From Tropicimonas isoalkanivorans (GTDB lineage Bacteria > Pseudomonadota > Alphaproteobacteria > Rhodobacterales > Rhodobacteraceae), in NCBI RefSeq assembly GCF_900112335.1, contig NZ_FOLG01000007.1, positions 124,001 to 188,000 on the forward strand: a DNA stretch of 64,000 nt. Reading direction: 5' to 3'. The stretch's first letter is position 1; each line of letters opens with the position of its first letter. Below are positions 9,593 to 17,373 of the stretch, in pieces. Position numbers and translations under genes: made by a program. The notes under the pieces were generated by a model. It was not told where the DNA came from. It ran no database searches and saw nothing but the letters and a program-made list of their open reading frames with translations.

Positions 9593-10261
9593 ATGCTGAA
9601 GATCAGTGGAATCCTTGGAAATGCACGATTGGGCGTGATCGCGCTTGCAGTCGCCGCGGCGGTTTCGCTGCCTGCCACGACGGCCGAGGCTGCCGGCGGG
9701 TGCGCGCGGCCGGCGATCAGCGGTGGTAATCAGCCGGTCGATCCCGGCAGGATCGATCAGGCACGCTTGAATGCCGCAATTGTGGCGGAGGTCAATTATT
9801 TGCGCTGCCGCAAGGGATTGTCGCGACTGGCGGCCCCCGCAGGGTTGCAGAAGGTCGCCGCTGGCCATGCGCGCTGGATGGCACGAGCCGGCACATTGAC
9901 CCACACATCGAACCAGAGCGGCCGCCGGACGCCGCAGCAACGCGTGGTCTCCACCGGCCTCGTGCGGCGCATGGGCTCCGAGAACATCGCCAAGGTTTCA
10001 CTCTATCGCCTCGACGAGGTCGGGCGCTTTCAAATCAAAAATGCGGAGAGCTGCAGCTTCGCGACGGCGAATGGCAATCGAATCGGCCGGCACACCTATA
10101 GTAGCCTGGCGCGATACGTGGCGCGGCTTTGGTACAATTCGTCTGCACACCGGCGGAATCTGATGGACGGCCGCGCTCGCATGACGGGCACCGGCGCCAG
10201 CTACGATGCCCGCGGCCGCAATTGCGGCAATATATACATCACCCAGAACTTCGCCGGTTAA
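9593..10261 (+). CDS. Secreted CAP-domain (SCP/PR1-like) protein
   Basis: The 222-residue protein starts with a Sec signal peptide (hydrophobic core at about residues 12-28, cleavage near TAEAA) and continues with a CAP domain: LNAAIVAEVNYLRC, then HARWMARAGTLTHTS, SENIAK, and the late motif WYNSSAHRRNLMD. The His of the THTS-like and SSAH segments match the usual metal-binding positions of bacterial CAP proteins. The ATG at 9593 was chosen because GGAGG lies upstream with a good spacing and it gives a clean signal peptide; a longer frame from 9458 adds 45 residues without sense. The function of bacterial CAP proteins is poorly known. It is divergent from ugd and could act on the cell wall or surface polysaccharide. 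Confidence 0.85.
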   Translation: MLKISGILGNARLGVIALAVAAAVSLPATTAEAAGGCARPAISGGNQPVDPGRIDQARLNAAIVAEVNYLRCRKGLSRLAAPAGLQKVAAGHARWMARAGTLTHTSNQSGRRTPQQRVVSTGLVRRMGSENIAKVSLYRLDEVGRFQIKNAESCSFATANGNRIGRHTYSSLARYVARLWYNSSAHRRNLMDGRARMTGTGASYDARGRNCGNIYITQNFAG

Positions 10262-10409
10262 CGAGATGGGCATTCGTGCAACGGTCTGCGACGATGCGAG
10301 ATTTTGCTCAAACAGTTCGCAAGTCGACGCTTGCCTTTCCCCTCGATTATGCCATGTTGACGAAGAATGCCGAGCATGACGCTCGGTCTGCGCTACAGGA
10401 GTCATTGTT

Positions 10410-10640
10410 ATGCAGAAGATTCTCTTGTCGTCCGCGATGATCGTGGCCATGGCCGCTCCGTCTTTCGCCGGCGGCTATGAAGAGCCCGTGATCGAGCCCG
10501 CGCCCTTCGTTGTTGAAGAGCCGGTCGGCAGCCTTGGTGGCTACGGTGCCGCCGCCGCCCTGCTTGGTGGCGCCGCTCTGATCGCCATTCTGGCCTCCGA
10601 CGACGACGACGACGACGACGATTCGGACGGCACGAACTAA
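10410..10640 (+). CDS. Small secreted protein with hydrophobic segment and poly-aspartate tail, function unknown
   Basis: This 76-residue protein has a signal peptide (cleavage near SFAGG), a short Glu/Pro-rich stretch, a Gly/Ala-rich hydrophobic segment (about residues 43-62), and a tail with eight consecutive Asp. A CAGGAG ribosome site lies 8 nt before the ATG, and an intrinsic terminator follows, so it looks like a single-gene transcript. I do not recognise a family for certain. The layout of signal peptide plus hydrophobic helix plus polar tail recalls the small YjbE/GfcA proteins that sit with YjbF/YjbH in enteric bacteria, and yjbF/yjbH homologues are 1.2 kb away on the other strand. 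That link is inference only. Confidence 0.75.
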   Translation: MQKILLSSAMIVAMAAPSFAGGYEEPVIEPAPFVVEEPVGSLGGYGAAAALLGGAALIAILASDDDDDDDDSDGTN

Positions 10641-10671
10641 GATACGCTCGACTGAGCGACAGTCTTTAAAG

Positions 10672-10703
10672 ACGGCCAGCCTCTCGCGAGGTTGGCCGTT
10701 TTT
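10672..10703 (+). terminator. Rho-independent terminator after the small Asp-tailed protein gene
   Basis: A 12-bp stem, ACGGCCAGCCTC (10672-10683) pairing with GAGGTTGGCCGT (10688-10699) with one G-U wobble, closes a TCGC loop and is followed by a run of T. It ends the rightward transcript of the small gene and stands between it and the convergent epimerase gene. Confidence 0.9.
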
Positions 10704-10750
10704 CATTCTCGATGTGCAGTGCCGTGCGCGGAAATCGGTCGAACCGCTGC

Positions 10751-11764
10751 CTAGGAATAGTTCTCTTCGTACCAGCGCACGAATGCGGAAACGCCATCCT
10801 CAAGCGACGTTGCAGGCAAGTCGCCGACCAATGCCGTAAGCAACCGCGTATCTGCCCAGGTTGCCGGAACATCCCCCGGCTGGATGTCCATGTAATTCTT
10901 CTGTGCGTCCTGCCCCATGGCCGCTTCGATCGCGGCAATGAAATCACCGAGTTCAACCGGCTTTGACAGCCCAATGTTCACGACGCGCCACGGCGCGACT
11001 GGCGACAAGCTGTCACCGCCCACCAGTTCGTTGCGCGAATCGGGGCGCGGTGGGGTTGCGTCGACCAGGCGCACCATGCCCTCGACCAGGTCTTCGACAT
11101 AGGTGAAGTCCCGTTTCATCCGGCCGTGATTGTAGACGTCGATCGGACGCCCTTCCCGGATGGCTTTGACGAACTTGAACAGCGCCATGTCCGGGCGGCC
11201 CCAAGGGCCATAGACGGTAAAGAACCGGAACATCGTGATCGGCAGGCCGAAGAGGTGCGAGTAGGAGTGCGCCATCGCCTCGTTGGCCTTTTTGGTGGCC
11301 GCGTAGAACGACATCTGCGTATCCACCTTGTCCGTCTCGGCGTAGGGCATCTCGGTATTGGCACCGTAGACCGACGACGTGGACGCCATCAGCATGTGCG
11401 CCGGGGGATGCGCGCGGGCGGCTTCCAACAATTCAAACGTTCCGACGAGGTTGCTTTCGACATAGGAGCGCGGCGCCTCCAGCGAGTAGCGGACGCCGGC
11501 TTGCGCCGCGAGGTGCACGACGATCTCCGGCTTCTCCGCCGCCATAAGGTCCGACAACACGCCGGGCGTTTCCAGACGTGCCTCGATCGTTTTGTAGGTG
11601 TCGAACCCTTGGAGGATCTCCAACCGTCGGCGCTTGAGCGACACGTCGTAGTAGTCGGTCATCGCATCCAGACCGAGAACTCGCCAGCCGTCGGACAGCA
11701 GCCGACGACACAGATGGAATCCGATGAACCCGGCAGAGCCGGTAACGAGCGCTGTCCGTGGCAT
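10751..11764 (-). CDS. lpsL: UDP-glucuronate 4-epimerase (NAD-dependent epimerase/dehydratase)
   Basis: The 337-residue protein is an extended short-chain dehydrogenase with the NAD motif TGSAGFIG, the DYYDVSLKRRR segment typical of UDP-glucuronate 4-epimerases, a catalytic region ASTSSVYG and the YAATKK active-site Tyr/Lys pair. It should convert UDP-glucuronate to UDP-galacturonate, using the product of the ugd gene. The ATG at 11764 is preceded by AGGAGG with ideal spacing; the longer frame upstream is rejected. It stands 64 bp downstream of yjbF on the same strand and may share its transcript. A UDP-glucose 4-epimerase role is less likely because of the DYYDVSLK signature. Confidence 0.9.
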   Translation of the reverse strand: MPRTALVTGSAGFIGFHLCRRLLSDGWRVLGLDAMTDYYDVSLKRRRLEILQGFDTYKTIEARLETPGVLSDLMAAEKPEIVVHLAAQAGVRYSLEAPRSYVESNLVGTFELLEAARAHPPAHMLMASTSSVYGANTEMPYAETDKVDTQMSFYAATKKANEAMAHSYSHLFGLPITMFRFFTVYGPWGRPDMALFKFVKAIREGRPIDVYNHGRMKRDFTYVEDLVEGMVRLVDATPPRPDSRNELVGGDSLSPVAPWRVVNIGLSKPVELGDFIAAIEAAMGQDAQKNYMDIQPGDVPATWADTRLLTALVGDLPATSLEDGVSAFVRWYEENYS

Positions 11765-11828
11765 GGCAACCTCCTGCACTACGGTACCCAATCCCACCCT
11801 TAGCAGAGCGGGCAACGATGAAAAGTGA

Positions 11829-12548
11829 CTAGTTCCGGAGGACTTGCACGGCCAGGTCACCCATCTGCTGGCTGATCCATTGCTTCGACTGCGGGATCGC
11901 GCCGGAGCTGGTGACCCAGTAGAGGTTGCTCACCTTCACCTCGTCATTCCGACAGACCTCCTTCATCCGCGTGGTGGCGTAACTTGCCCCAGTGCTGAGA
12001 GCGACCGTATCGGATCCAGCAACCGTGATAGTACAGGAGAGCGTCGTCGGGACCTCTTGGTTCAGGCCGTCGATGTGCCGATACACTCTCTGTACGGTGC
12101 CTGGGCGGCGAGAGGTGATCAGGTTGATCGCTGCATCGGCGTCGGATGACATCAGATCGTATCCCAGGCCCCGCGTGCCCGTGAGCACGCCGCGCTTGAA
12201 AATGAGGCTCTGATTGTCGGCCGTGGTCCAGGTGACGTAGGGCCCGTTCTGACCAATCGTGGTCAGTACCGCCGTGGTCTTGTTGACGTCGAGCACGGCC
12301 ACCATGAGCGGCCCTTTGACGCTGGCAATCGTTCGGGCCACCGCAGCCTGCTTATCCCCCGGCACCGCAGCGGCCCCACCGCCAGCGCGATCACCGCCCT
12401 CAGCCTGCCGGCTCTTGTAGGCCTCGGTGAATACGCGCCATCCTTGGCCTCTGGTCGGTGTGTTCCCGCAGGAAGCCAGAACCCCCAGCATGGCCACGCA
12501 GGCGACCGTCCGCACCCCGACTCTCCAGAGCGTCTGGTTCATCATCAT
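11829..12548 (-). CDS. yjbF: YjbF/GfcB-family outer-membrane lipoprotein
   Basis: The 239-residue protein begins with a lipoprotein signal whose lipobox is LASC, followed by a beta-rich domain typical of YjbF/GfcB proteins, with segments such as TIGQNGPYVTWTTADNQS and FKRGVLTGTRGLGYDLMSS. The family is linked to exopolysaccharide or group 4 capsule secretion. Its ATG overlaps the stop codon of yjbH in an ATGA arrangement, so the two are translationally coupled; two further ATG codons follow directly and either could also serve. The usual partner YjbG/GfcC is missing here. I am confident in the family, less in the exact polymer it serves. Confidence 0.85.
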   Translation of the reverse strand: MMMNQTLWRVGVRTVACVAMLGVLASCGNTPTRGQGWRVFTEAYKSRQAEGGDRAGGGAAAVPGDKQAAVARTIASVKGPLMVAVLDVNKTTAVLTTIGQNGPYVTWTTADNQSLIFKRGVLTGTRGLGYDLMSSDADAAINLITSRRPGTVQRVYRHIDGLNQEVPTTLSCTITVAGSDTVALSTGASYATTRMKEVCRNDEVKVSNLYWVTSSGAIPQSKQWISQQMGDLAVQVLRN

Positions 12549-14665
12549 CTCCAGAACCTCCCGCCACTGTCCTCGAAGTCGGATTCGTGCCATTCGCGCA
12601 CTGTATCGTAGAGGCGATCAGGCACGCTTACGCGCGCTCCGCCATCCCGGGTAAGCGGACGAATTTTGAGCCCGTAACCCGCGCGAGAGGGCTGACCGCT
12701 GGCCCAGTAGAGGGGAATCTTCAAGAAGACACCCTTGTCAAACGATCCCTCCCCGAACTCCTCGAAGGGCACATCCGTGAAGGTCGCGAAGGCGCCGACC
12801 TCCCAGCCGTTGTCAAATTGGCGGGAGGCGGTAAATGTCGCGCCGTAGTCGCCAGCGAGGAATCGACCGGCGTCGATCTGGCCATAGTAACCATTCTCGA
12901 AGTCGTAGTAGGCCGACAAATACCCGGTCCAGACATCGTAGTCCTGCAAGCCGAAGCCACCATCAAACTCACGCTGAACGGTGTAGTTGAGCTCGCTTCC
13001 GAGCGCGAGACGGCTGTCCACCGGTTTCCAGAGCAATTCGCCGGAAATACCGGCATACATCTGCTCCAAGTAGCCCGCGGTCACCCGGCTGTACCACTCT
13101 CCCGAGGGCCGACCGAAATGGGCCAGGGTGAGGTTCTTCAGATAGGTGTCAGTCTGGTTGTAGAGCGAAGAATTCGAGCGGACGCGCGGCAGCTCGGACG
13201 TCGACCGGCGATCCACATCGTCGAGGTTTCCGACCAAGCGCTGCCGGACATCGCCCGACAGGATCAGACCCGGCGCAAGAATAACGTCTGCGCCCACACC
13301 CACGCCGAGGTCGGCGCGGAGGGGGTTGTCGGGATCGAACAGGCTGTAGTCGATATAAGGCGCCATGTACCACGTGAACCGTGGGAACGGGTCCCCGACC
13401 CGGTTCTCCGGCGGCGCGAAGCGAAGGGCCTCGCTGAACTGCGTCCGCGCCAGAATGGCATCGGACGGGGCATTTTCCAGGCGTTCGAGATCCGTCCGGC
13501 TCAGGGACACCCGCGAATAGGGCACGCCATCATCCGTTGCGACGATGGAGAATGTCTCCACCGACTCCGGCATCGCGCGCGTCAGGATGCGCGAGATCCG
13601 TCCAACCGCTTCTGCGTAAGGATAGTATCGGTTGTTCTCGATCTGGATCTCAACGCTGTGCGGCTTCAGGTCGATCGCCTCGAGGCTGATGCCTTCCTTC
13701 GCCAACGCCTCTTTCAACCGGGTATTGAACTGATCCTGCTGGGCGGGTGTCGCGGCGGTCCATTCGAGATTCCAGGCCTCCGGGTCCACACTGCGGGGCG
13801 GTCGCGGTCGCACCGGCAGCGGCGCCGGTTCGTTGCCCGGGCCGAACAGCGGTGCCTTGGGATTCATCGTGAAGTTCAGCTGCAGACCGTAGGTATCACC
13901 ATAAAGATAGGCCGCCTGCAGGCTGACGCCCTCATTGATGCGATACTCGGCGCCGAAGTTCCACGGGCTGGTGTGATCCACGAGGCCACGCCGCATCTCC
14001 CTCGTGTAGGCATCGGAGGAATACTCCGCCTTGAGAGTCAATTGATCCGTCGGCGCCCAAGACACACCGCCGAATGCCGCCATCGGCCCGGTGAAGAACC
14101 GGTCGAAGTTGAACGATCCGCCGGTATCGACCCGGTCGGTTTTGCGTTCGCTCCCATCCGTCAAGGGTTCGTAGGTGCCCAGCCGGCCCCAACCGAGCCC
14201 CCCCGTCACCCGAAGACTGTCCCGAAAGGTCTTTGTCGCGACAAGGTACTCGGCGCTATAGATCCCGGTGCCGATGAAATCGTTGAAGCCGATTGCGACC
14301 GCGGGAAGCCAAATGGATTCGTCGAGGAACTGGAACCGCAGATCGAAGCTGCGGTCGTAGTAGTCTTCGCCGTAATCGACGAACTCTGGCACCTTGGCGT
14401 ATCGGAACGTACCGGAGAGCCGCGGGGCGAACTGGAAGGTCAGCGCGCTGCGGAACTGCTCGTCCACCCAGTTGAAGTTTCCGGAGAATTCCGCGTCCGC
14501 GGCGCTTTCGGCGGTCGGCATTTCCAGAAGGCCGGGAACGCCGTAGAGGTTGTAGCTATCCGTCACCAACGGCTCGGCAAAGCCGCCCAGTGGGTATGCC
14601 GTGCCAACGATGACTGCGGCCGAGACGATTGCCCGGCCGGCCAGTTTGCGGTGCTGCTCAGGCAT
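12545..14665 (-). CDS. yjbH: YjbH/GfcD-family outer-membrane beta-barrel protein
   Basis: The 706-residue protein has a signal peptide (cleavage near GGFAEP) and the YjbH N-terminal motif YNLYGVPGLLEMPTAESA. Alternating polar and aromatic segments and a C-terminus rich in aromatic residues fit a large outer-membrane barrel. Homologues are linked to secretion or control of exopolysaccharide and group 4 capsule. It is coupled to yjbF by an ATGA overlap. The 126-bp gap to the upstream GT39 gene holds no gene, and its own promoter may lie there. Length is typical of the family. Confidence 0.9.
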   Translation of the reverse strand: MPEQHRKLAGRAIVSAAVIVGTAYPLGGFAEPLVTDSYNLYGVPGLLEMPTAESAADAEFSGNFNWVDEQFRSALTFQFAPRLSGTFRYAKVPEFVDYGEDYYDRSFDLRFQFLDESIWLPAVAIGFNDFIGTGIYSAEYLVATKTFRDSLRVTGGLGWGRLGTYEPLTDGSERKTDRVDTGGSFNFDRFFTGPMAAFGGVSWAPTDQLTLKAEYSSDAYTREMRRGLVDHTSPWNFGAEYRINEGVSLQAAYLYGDTYGLQLNFTMNPKAPLFGPGNEPAPLPVRPRPPRSVDPEAWNLEWTAATPAQQDQFNTRLKEALAKEGISLEAIDLKPHSVEIQIENNRYYPYAEAVGRISRILTRAMPESVETFSIVATDDGVPYSRVSLSRTDLERLENAPSDAILARTQFSEALRFAPPENRVGDPFPRFTWYMAPYIDYSLFDPDNPLRADLGVGVGADVILAPGLILSGDVRQRLVGNLDDVDRRSTSELPRVRSNSSLYNQTDTYLKNLTLAHFGRPSGEWYSRVTAGYLEQMYAGISGELLWKPVDSRLALGSELNYTVQREFDGGFGLQDYDVWTGYLSAYYDFENGYYGQIDAGRFLAGDYGATFTASRQFDNGWEVGAFATFTDVPFEEFGEGSFDKGVFLKIPLYWASGQPSRAGYGLKIRPLTRDGGARVSVPDRLYDTVREWHESDFEDSGGRFWR

Positions 14666-14791
14666 TCATTGCCCCTGCCGTTCTTTTGTTCACTGCCGCC
14701 ACTATAGCGATTGATACGGGGGGCGAAACCACCTGCGACGCGCCATACTCAAAATCTGTCGCTTGTCGCGAGGAAGCCGCAACGCACCGGG

Positions 14792-16267
14792 TCATCGTGC
14801 CGCCAAACAGTCGGCCGGAAGGACAAAGAGCCGCTGTGGCCGTTGCGCGTAAACGCCGGTCTCGGGCGCAATCCGATCCATCTCCCGCGCTTCGCAGTCG
14901 TCGACCCGTGGCGTGTCTTTCTTGGTCACATAAAGCACCTCGCCCTCCACTGTCGCGGGAAGCGGGTATTTCAGGACGTAGTGATTGGGCGCCCGCCCGA
15001 GCACGGGGCGGGCATAAATCGGCACGCTCGCCCCCCTGCCCCCATAGAACAGATCCGCCAGAACATCGCGGTCATCTGCCACGATGGCCGCAACACCCAG
15101 GGCGTCAGCTCGGTCGAGGATTTCTCGCGTCATCTCCGTCCGCCCAACATAGCGCTCCAGCAGGAAATTCGCGTCCGGCCCGACGCGCCACCCTGTCCCC
15201 CAAACACTGGCGACCGGCAACAGAACCGCAAGGAACAAATGGATCCCCATGCTGAGCCGAAGCCAGCGCGTGTGCCAGTTGAGCAGCCAAGGCACCACCG
15301 CCAGCGTTCCCGCGATGTAGGCCGTCGCAGCCCAGTTCGGATAGGCGCGGCTCAGCAGGGCTTGCACGCACACCACGGTGACGATGGGGAGCGAAAACAA
15401 TAGCAGAAGCTTCCGGTCCGCCGGGTTGTGGCGGAAACGGGCAACGAGCCAAACGAGCGCGGCGAACAGGACGGGGCCGAAAACAACGAACTGATTGGCA
15501 AGAAACTCCGCCAGCCCAGCAAAGTTCAGGTGCGCCCGCGTGCCGGGGTCGCGGACCCAGTCGGCGTTGTCGAGCGTATGTTCCACGGTGCTCAGTCCGT
15601 TGGTCAGGTTCCACCAGACGTTCGGGGAAATCACCACCGCGAAAGCCACGAGACCGGCCAGAGCGACACGCGATCCGGGTCGCCCATGCCAAAGGACCAA
15701 CGCGGCGAGTCCGGCACAGAGCAGGTAGTAGATTGCCGCGTACTTCGCGAGGAATGCCAGCCCGAGCGCGGCACCAGCCACCGCCGCCCACACCACCGAG
15801 CCGCCGCGATCCAGGCCGCGAAGCCAGGCACCGAGTGCCAGCGTGAGAAACGGCACCATGATCGTGTCGGTGGAAATCAGAAGGCTGCCAAGCACCACCA
15901 TCGGCAACGTGACATAGCTCGCCACCACCCAGACCGCCGCCGCCCTGCCGTAGCGTGGCGCTGCGATGGCCCCCAGGATGAGTCCCGTGACCCCGTGAAA
16001 GAGCGGCGCGGGAAGGCGTACCCAGAACGGCGCGTCGGACCCACCCAATTCGGTGGATGCGCGGATAACCCAGCCGATCAGCGGCGGCTTGGAATAGTAT
16101 CCAAGGGCCATCTCCTGCCCCCAGAGCCAGTATTGCGCCTCGTCGACGAACAGATCTGTGCGGTTGAACGCAAGCAGGAGGACGCGCAGGCCGGTAATGC
16201 CCAATGCGATCGCAGCAGCCGGCAGGAGCCAGCTCCGCGAGTCATCCGAGGCGGCGTTGTTCTGCAT
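14792..16267 (-). CDS. Membrane glycosyltransferase, family 39 (ArnT/PMT-like)
   Basis: The 491-residue protein has many membrane helices and the GT39/PMT_2 pattern: an acidic first-loop motif in FVDEAQYWLWGQ, then YYSKPPLIGW, and a C-terminal soluble region. Such enzymes use polyprenyl-phosphate sugars as donors to modify lipid A or proteins in the periplasm. It is the last gene of a tightly overlapped trio with a LAB_N protein and a dolichyl-phosphate-mannose-synthase-like transferase, which would make the lipid-linked donor sugar. The start overlaps the LAB_N gene by 26 nt. The acceptor and sugar are not known from sequence. Confidence 0.9.
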   Translation of the reverse strand: MQNNAASDDSRSWLLPAAAIALGITGLRVLLLAFNRTDLFVDEAQYWLWGQEMALGYYSKPPLIGWVIRASTELGGSDAPFWVRLPAPLFHGVTGLILGAIAAPRYGRAAAVWVVASYVTLPMVVLGSLLISTDTIMVPFLTLALGAWLRGLDRGGSVVWAAVAGAALGLAFLAKYAAIYYLLCAGLAALVLWHGRPGSRVALAGLVAFAVVISPNVWWNLTNGLSTVEHTLDNADWVRDPGTRAHLNFAGLAEFLANQFVVFGPVLFAALVWLVARFRHNPADRKLLLLFSLPIVTVVCVQALLSRAYPNWAATAYIAGTLAVVPWLLNWHTRWLRLSMGIHLFLAVLLPVASVWGTGWRVGPDANFLLERYVGRTEMTREILDRADALGVAAIVADDRDVLADLFYGGRGASVPIYARPVLGRAPNHYVLKYPLPATVEGEVLYVTKKDTPRVDDCEAREMDRIAPETGVYAQRPQRLFVLPADCLAAR

Positions 16268-16550
16268 GAATCAGCCAGAGGTTGCGGCCGTAAATGAATA
16301 TTCCCATCGCCTGACCGAGGATAAATACCGGGTCCCGACGGTAGAGCGCGTAGGTCAGCAAGACGAGCCCGCCGCCGATCGAGAGGTACCAGAACGCCAG
16401 CGGAACCACGGATCGCCCAACGCGTTCGGATGCGATCCATTGCACCAGGAAACGAGCGGTGAACAGAAGCTGCCCCCCGAGACCTATCATGACCCACCAG
16501 AATTCGGGCCAGCCGTCCACATGAAGAATCCGGAACAACTGCTCAATCAT
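16242..16550 (-). CDS. Small membrane protein with lipid-A-disaccharide-synthase N-terminal-like (LAB_N) domain
   Basis: The 102-residue protein has about three hydrophobic segments and the LAB_N signature (GQLLFTARFLVQWIASERVG and the C-terminal IYGRNLWLI). In some bacteria this domain is fused to LpxB; here it stands alone, as is common next to ArnC/ArnT-like genes. It may act as a small flippase-like or scaffolding subunit for polyprenyl-phosphate-linked sugar. It overlaps both neighbours by a few bases, so the three genes form a coupled unit. It is not a broken lpxB, since no remaining lpxB sequence follows. Confidence 0.85.
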   Translation of the reverse strand: MIEQLFRILHVDGWPEFWWVMIGLGGQLLFTARFLVQWIASERVGRSVVPLAFWYLSIGGGLVLLTYALYRRDPVFILGQAMGIFIYGRNLWLIHAEQRRLG

Positions 16551-17289
16551 TGCCCGACCCCTCGTTGTCCCCTGCGGGTGCCATGACCTGCACCTTCTTT
16601 CGTCGACGGATCAACCAGGCAACTGCCAGGAGGTCCGGAATGCCCACAAGCGCGCGGTGAAAATTGGTGTATTTCGATTGTCCCGCCTGCCGCTCGCGGT
16701 GGCTCACGTCGACCAGCAGCACGTCCCATCCGTCGCGTCGAAACAGAGCGGGCATGTAGCGGTGCATGTGGTCAAAGTAGGGCAGGCCCAGAAAGGCCTC
16801 TCGGCGAAAGCCCTTCAACCCGCATCCGGTATCCCGCGTGCCATCGTGCAGCACCCGCGCCCGCAGGCCGTTTGCAAAGCGTGACGCCCATTTCTTGCTC
16901 ACCGTGTCTTTGCGGCCCACCCGTTGCCCCGCGACCAGACCCAACCGCCCGGTGGTATCGTGCATCAGCGGACCGTACAGCTTCGGCAGTTCTTCCGGCG
17001 GGTTCTGGCCATCGCCATCGAGCGTGCAGACTATTGGCCCACGGGCCGCGAGGGTCCCACTATGTATCGCTGCGCTTTGCCCACCGGACCTGCCATGACG
17101 CACCAGCCGAATCCGAGCGTCTTCCGCGCGCAACCCGTTGACGATGTCGGCAGTGTCATCGGTCGAACCGTCGTCAACCACGATGATCTCGTAGGTCTTG
17201 CCGTCGCACGCCTCCGCGATACCGGAAATGAGCGGGCCGATGTTCTCGGCCTCGTTCTTCACGGGGATCACGATGGAAAGCTCTGTCAT
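16543..17289 (-). CDS. Family 2 glycosyltransferase, dolichyl-phosphate mannose synthase/ArnC-like
   Basis: The 248-residue enzyme carries the GT2 start ELSIVIPVKNEAENI, the nucleotide region VVDDGSTDDT, the metal motif LDGDGQNPPEE and the DPM1-like segment DTGCGLKGFRR. It has little hydrophobic sequence near the end, so it would sit at the inner face of the membrane. It likely transfers a sugar from a nucleotide donor to undecaprenyl phosphate, giving the substrate for the GT39 enzyme of the same operon. It is the first gene of the coupled trio. The sugar identity is not visible. Confidence 0.92.
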   Translation of the reverse strand: MTELSIVIPVKNEAENIGPLISGIAEACDGKTYEIIVVDDGSTDDTADIVNGLRAEDARIRLVRHGRSGGQSAAIHSGTLAARGPIVCTLDGDGQNPPEELPKLYGPLMHDTTGRLGLVAGQRVGRKDTVSKKWASRFANGLRARVLHDGTRDTGCGLKGFRREAFLGLPYFDHMHRYMPALFRRDGWDVLLVDVSHRERQAGQSKYTNFHRALVGIPDLLAVAWLIRRRKKVQVMAPAGDNEGSGND

Positions 17290-17373
17290 CGGCGTCTCGC
17301 GCGGCCGTCCGGGCTCAGCCCCGGACTGGAGGGGTTTAACCTCATCGCCCGCAAAGTGTCCATGAGCATTGGC

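Noticed and set aside
12458-14707. 749-residue rightward open frame opposite yjbH
   Set aside because: The leftward yjbH has a signal peptide and family motifs, and this frame has none.
16242-16550. LAB_N gene as a truncated lpxB pseudogene
   Set aside because: Its stop and start are intact and it is tightly coupled to both neighbours, as in other genomes where it stands alone.
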